Assembly (NCBI RefSeq): GCF_963422355.1
Contig: NC_085103.1
Coordinates: 2,567,731 to 2,631,730 of the forward strand
Origin: Corticium candelabrum
Lineage: Eukaryota; Porifera; Homoscleromorpha; Homosclerophorida; Plakinidae
Direction: 5' to 3'
DNA length: 64,000 nucleotides
The notes below the pieces were generated by a model, which did no database searches, was not told the DNA's origin, and worked only from the letters and a program-made list of their open reading frames with translations. A program made the position numbers and the translations under genes. Shown in pieces: positions 61,941 to 64,000 of this stretch. Position 1 is the stretch's first letter. Each line of letters begins with the position of its first letter.

Positions 61941-62351
61941 GTGAGATGAAACACACCTTTGAACGTTGTTTGAACTGTCCCTCCTCAAGGATGATAACAT
62001 TATCCTTATCAAAAAATGACTAAGAAGGCAATCTTAGGTGTCGAAAATATGGAATTATTTTGGCTCGGACAGACTGAGCCTAGGTAGAACATTTTTGTAT
62101 GGCATTACATGTATAACTACTGTAAGTGCCTCCCCTACTGCAGCCATTTTGCATGTAATTGTTGATAACCAACTTCCAAGGGAGATATGGCATTAAAGGC
62201 AGCTGAGGTTTTCTCTGGCTAAAGCATGCTAAGAGCCACCCAATTTTCATGAAATTAACAATTACACCATTGGAAGGCCATCACATACTAAGAGACAAGG
62301 TTTACACTATTTTATGTGTTTGTCAAAGCACGTCCCAACACTGGCGCAGTA
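61941..62351. other. Start of a TTF2 intron and left half of a dispersed repeat
   Basis: Begins with a GTGAGA donor. From about 62049 (ATTATTTTGGCTCGGACAGA) to 62349 (CACTGGCGCAG) it matches both ends of the 44.5-kb repeat, with about 230 extra bases in between. No exon recognised. Confidence 0.55.
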
Positions 62352-63674
62352 GGGTAGGTGTTCCTAATTGTGGACACTTCCCGGTAATTTGAGTTACAAA
62401 TGCTGTTTCTATGGTAACCTGCAACGAAGAGAGAGGGAAACATGCCCGATGTAAGCATCAATGTCTAAGCTTTGGAACAATACTTGTATGACTAGAATCG
62501 CACAACGTCTTCTAGCGCACTAGCAAAATAAATGGAATAACGTCTGTGACCAGCCCAAACAGGGGTGTATCCTAATTGTGGGCATTTTTTCTCCGCCACA
62601 GAAAGCGACTGAGCCTGAGTAACAGCTGGACTAGATACCTGAATGGTTGCCTCACAAGCTGGTATTTTGGGCTGCAATCAAAACCATGTTCTGTTGTGTA
62701 TCACCACGATTCACCTGCGAAACTGTTAGTACCTACAAGGTTCCTTCCATCACGTCCACAAATTTGAGGTATACGAATCGATCTTTTATTGGATTATGAA
62801 AGTGCCCTGACATTAGTTAAGCAATTATCAAGTACTGGTAAAATTCTGAGCCTAGTTACGTTGACTATAACATGCTAAAGATGTGCATTATGTGCATGGA
62901 GCAAATGTGTATTTCCAGTCCAGTAAACACCTGATATCTTTACTCATACTAGATCTAGACATCAGTAATCCGCTGACAATCTAGCTGTTTTCACTGCTAC
63001 TACATCTGGCCACAATAGGGTATGAAATGAAAGGAATAAAGTAGGTGGAATGTTAGTATCAGTGACATTCGTAATCCAGTCAGAATTTCACTGTCTTCAC
63101 TGCTACTAGTTCTGGCAACAATAAGACACAAAATGAAAACCTACAAACTCACCTAGGATAGATGGAAGGTCAAAACTACCTTGTCTGATATCAATAATCA
63201 GCTCCACCAGCGACGCAAAAAAGATGCTAGAACCACAGTTTACAGTTCAGACATTCATCTAAACATGATTGATTGTCTCCTGCATTGTATCGTAGACAGA
63301 ACACTTGGTTTCGTGATACACCACAGAACATGGTTTTGATTGCGGCCCAAAATACCAGCTTGTGAGGCAACCATTAAGGTATCTAGTCCAGCTGTTACTC
63401 AGGCTCAGTCACTTTCTGTAACGGAGAAAAAAATGTCCACAATTAGGATACACCCCGCATCCAGGCTGTTTACAGACGTTATCCCGTATATTGTGCTAGT
63501 GCGCTAGCTGACGTTGTGCAATTCTAGTCGTACAGGTTACAGTGTACCGTTACAAAGCCTAGACATTGGTGCGTATATCGGACATTTTCCCTGTCTCTTT
63601 GTGCAGGCTACCAGAGAAAACAGCGATTGTAACTCAAATTACCGGGGAGTGTCCACAATTAGGTACACCTACCC
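62352..63674. mobile_element. TA-flanked element with about 370-bp inverted arms, nested in a repeat
   Basis: Ends GGGTAGGTGTTCCTAATTG and, inverted, GGGTAGGTGTACCTAATTG, with TA at 62350-62351 and 63675-63676. Each arm carries a second ATCCTAATTGTGG motif. The arms pair through AAGCGACTGAGCCTGAGTAA and CAAAACCATGTTCTGT. The centre (about 62950-63140) has two roughly 85-bp tandem units with TTCACTGCTACTA. 1323 bp, no transposase frame. Confidence 0.88.
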
Positions 63675-63676
63675 TA

Positions 63677-64000
63677 TTTGGTCAGACAAACAACACATTT
63701 GGTGGGACGTTGTCCACACTGGATTTTCTATGGCAATTTACCTACAGGCAACAGAGAAGTTGGTACATTTTGTGATGTTGATTTGATGAGACACTCCTTG
63801 ACTTGAACATACATGTTGATGTCTTACAGACCCTAAATGTCATCTCTCTCTTCTGTGCAAAATACTGTAGTACCACCACTTCAGTTTGCAAGGCTGTAGG
63901 GGGACCACAGTCACAACCTGGTTACGAAAACCACACGGAATGCAACTGCTAGGTCACCTCTTAGTCATGCCAACTTGAACATGTTTTCAGGGTACACCAA
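63677..64000. other. Right half of the dispersed repeat and intron tail
   Basis: Begins TTTGGTCAGACAAACAACAC, the continuation of the interrupted repeat. After about 63780 nothing is recognised. The next expected TTF2 exon (TGTPIQN motif) is not present before the window ends. Confidence 0.55.

Overview
The window is eukaryotic nuclear DNA. Its genes are interrupted by many short GT-AG introns and encode animal-type housekeeping proteins. It also carries innate-immunity domains (CARD, death domain), long (TG/CA)n tracts and many small inverted-repeat transposons. A non-bilaterian marine animal fits best, most likely a sponge; that is an inference from gene content, not proven. No bacterial, organellar or viral gene was recognised.

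Layout. (1) 1731-6066 (+): the last 11 exons found of a methionine synthase reductase (MTRR) gene whose FMN-domain exons are not found in the window. (2) 6731-7962 (-): a compact four-exon CCDC9-like gene, convergent with MTRR. (3) 8999-12046 (+): a probable three-exon gene joining one CARD to four death domains. (4) 13798-16011 (+): an intronless pseudokinase / coiled-coil / Kelch gene broken by one in-frame TGA. (5) 16584-30950 (+): a complete 32-exon SHPRH (Rad5-type SNF2 / PHD / RING ubiquitin ligase, 1405 aa). (6) 32826-47357 (+): a complete 27-exon importin-13 (939 aa). (7) 48195-49532 (-): an intronless UBA3, catalytic subunit of the NEDD8 E1. (8) 49636-61940 (+): TTF2 (GRF zinc finger + SNF2 ATPase), head-to-head with UBA3 across 103 bp and running past the window end.

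Exon joins were worked out by hand from splice sites, reading phase and family similarity. The MTRR part, CCDC9-like, CARD-DD, SHPRH and IPO13 models each sum to a whole number of codons with no internal stop. Some TTF2 middle exons remain uncertain.

The gaps and introns are full of non-autonomous DNA transposons. One group has TA on both sides and long inverted arms (20.1, 21.8, 42.0, 52.1, 57.0, 59.6 and 62.4 kb). Two have TTAA on both sides (36.8 and 60.5 kb). There is a probable Harbinger-type MITE at 1.9 kb and several small hairpin elements. The 62.4-kb element sits inside an older repeat, and a related empty site lies at 44.5 kb.

The genes do not form one pathway. Possible themes are ubiquitin and ubiquitin-like signalling (SHPRH, UBA3), two SNF2 ATPases of the Rad5/Rad16-like class (SHPRH, TTF2), and an accessory cluster of signalling-type proteins at 9-16 kb (CARD-DD adaptor, pseudokinase-Kelch). 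That cluster is the most novel part.
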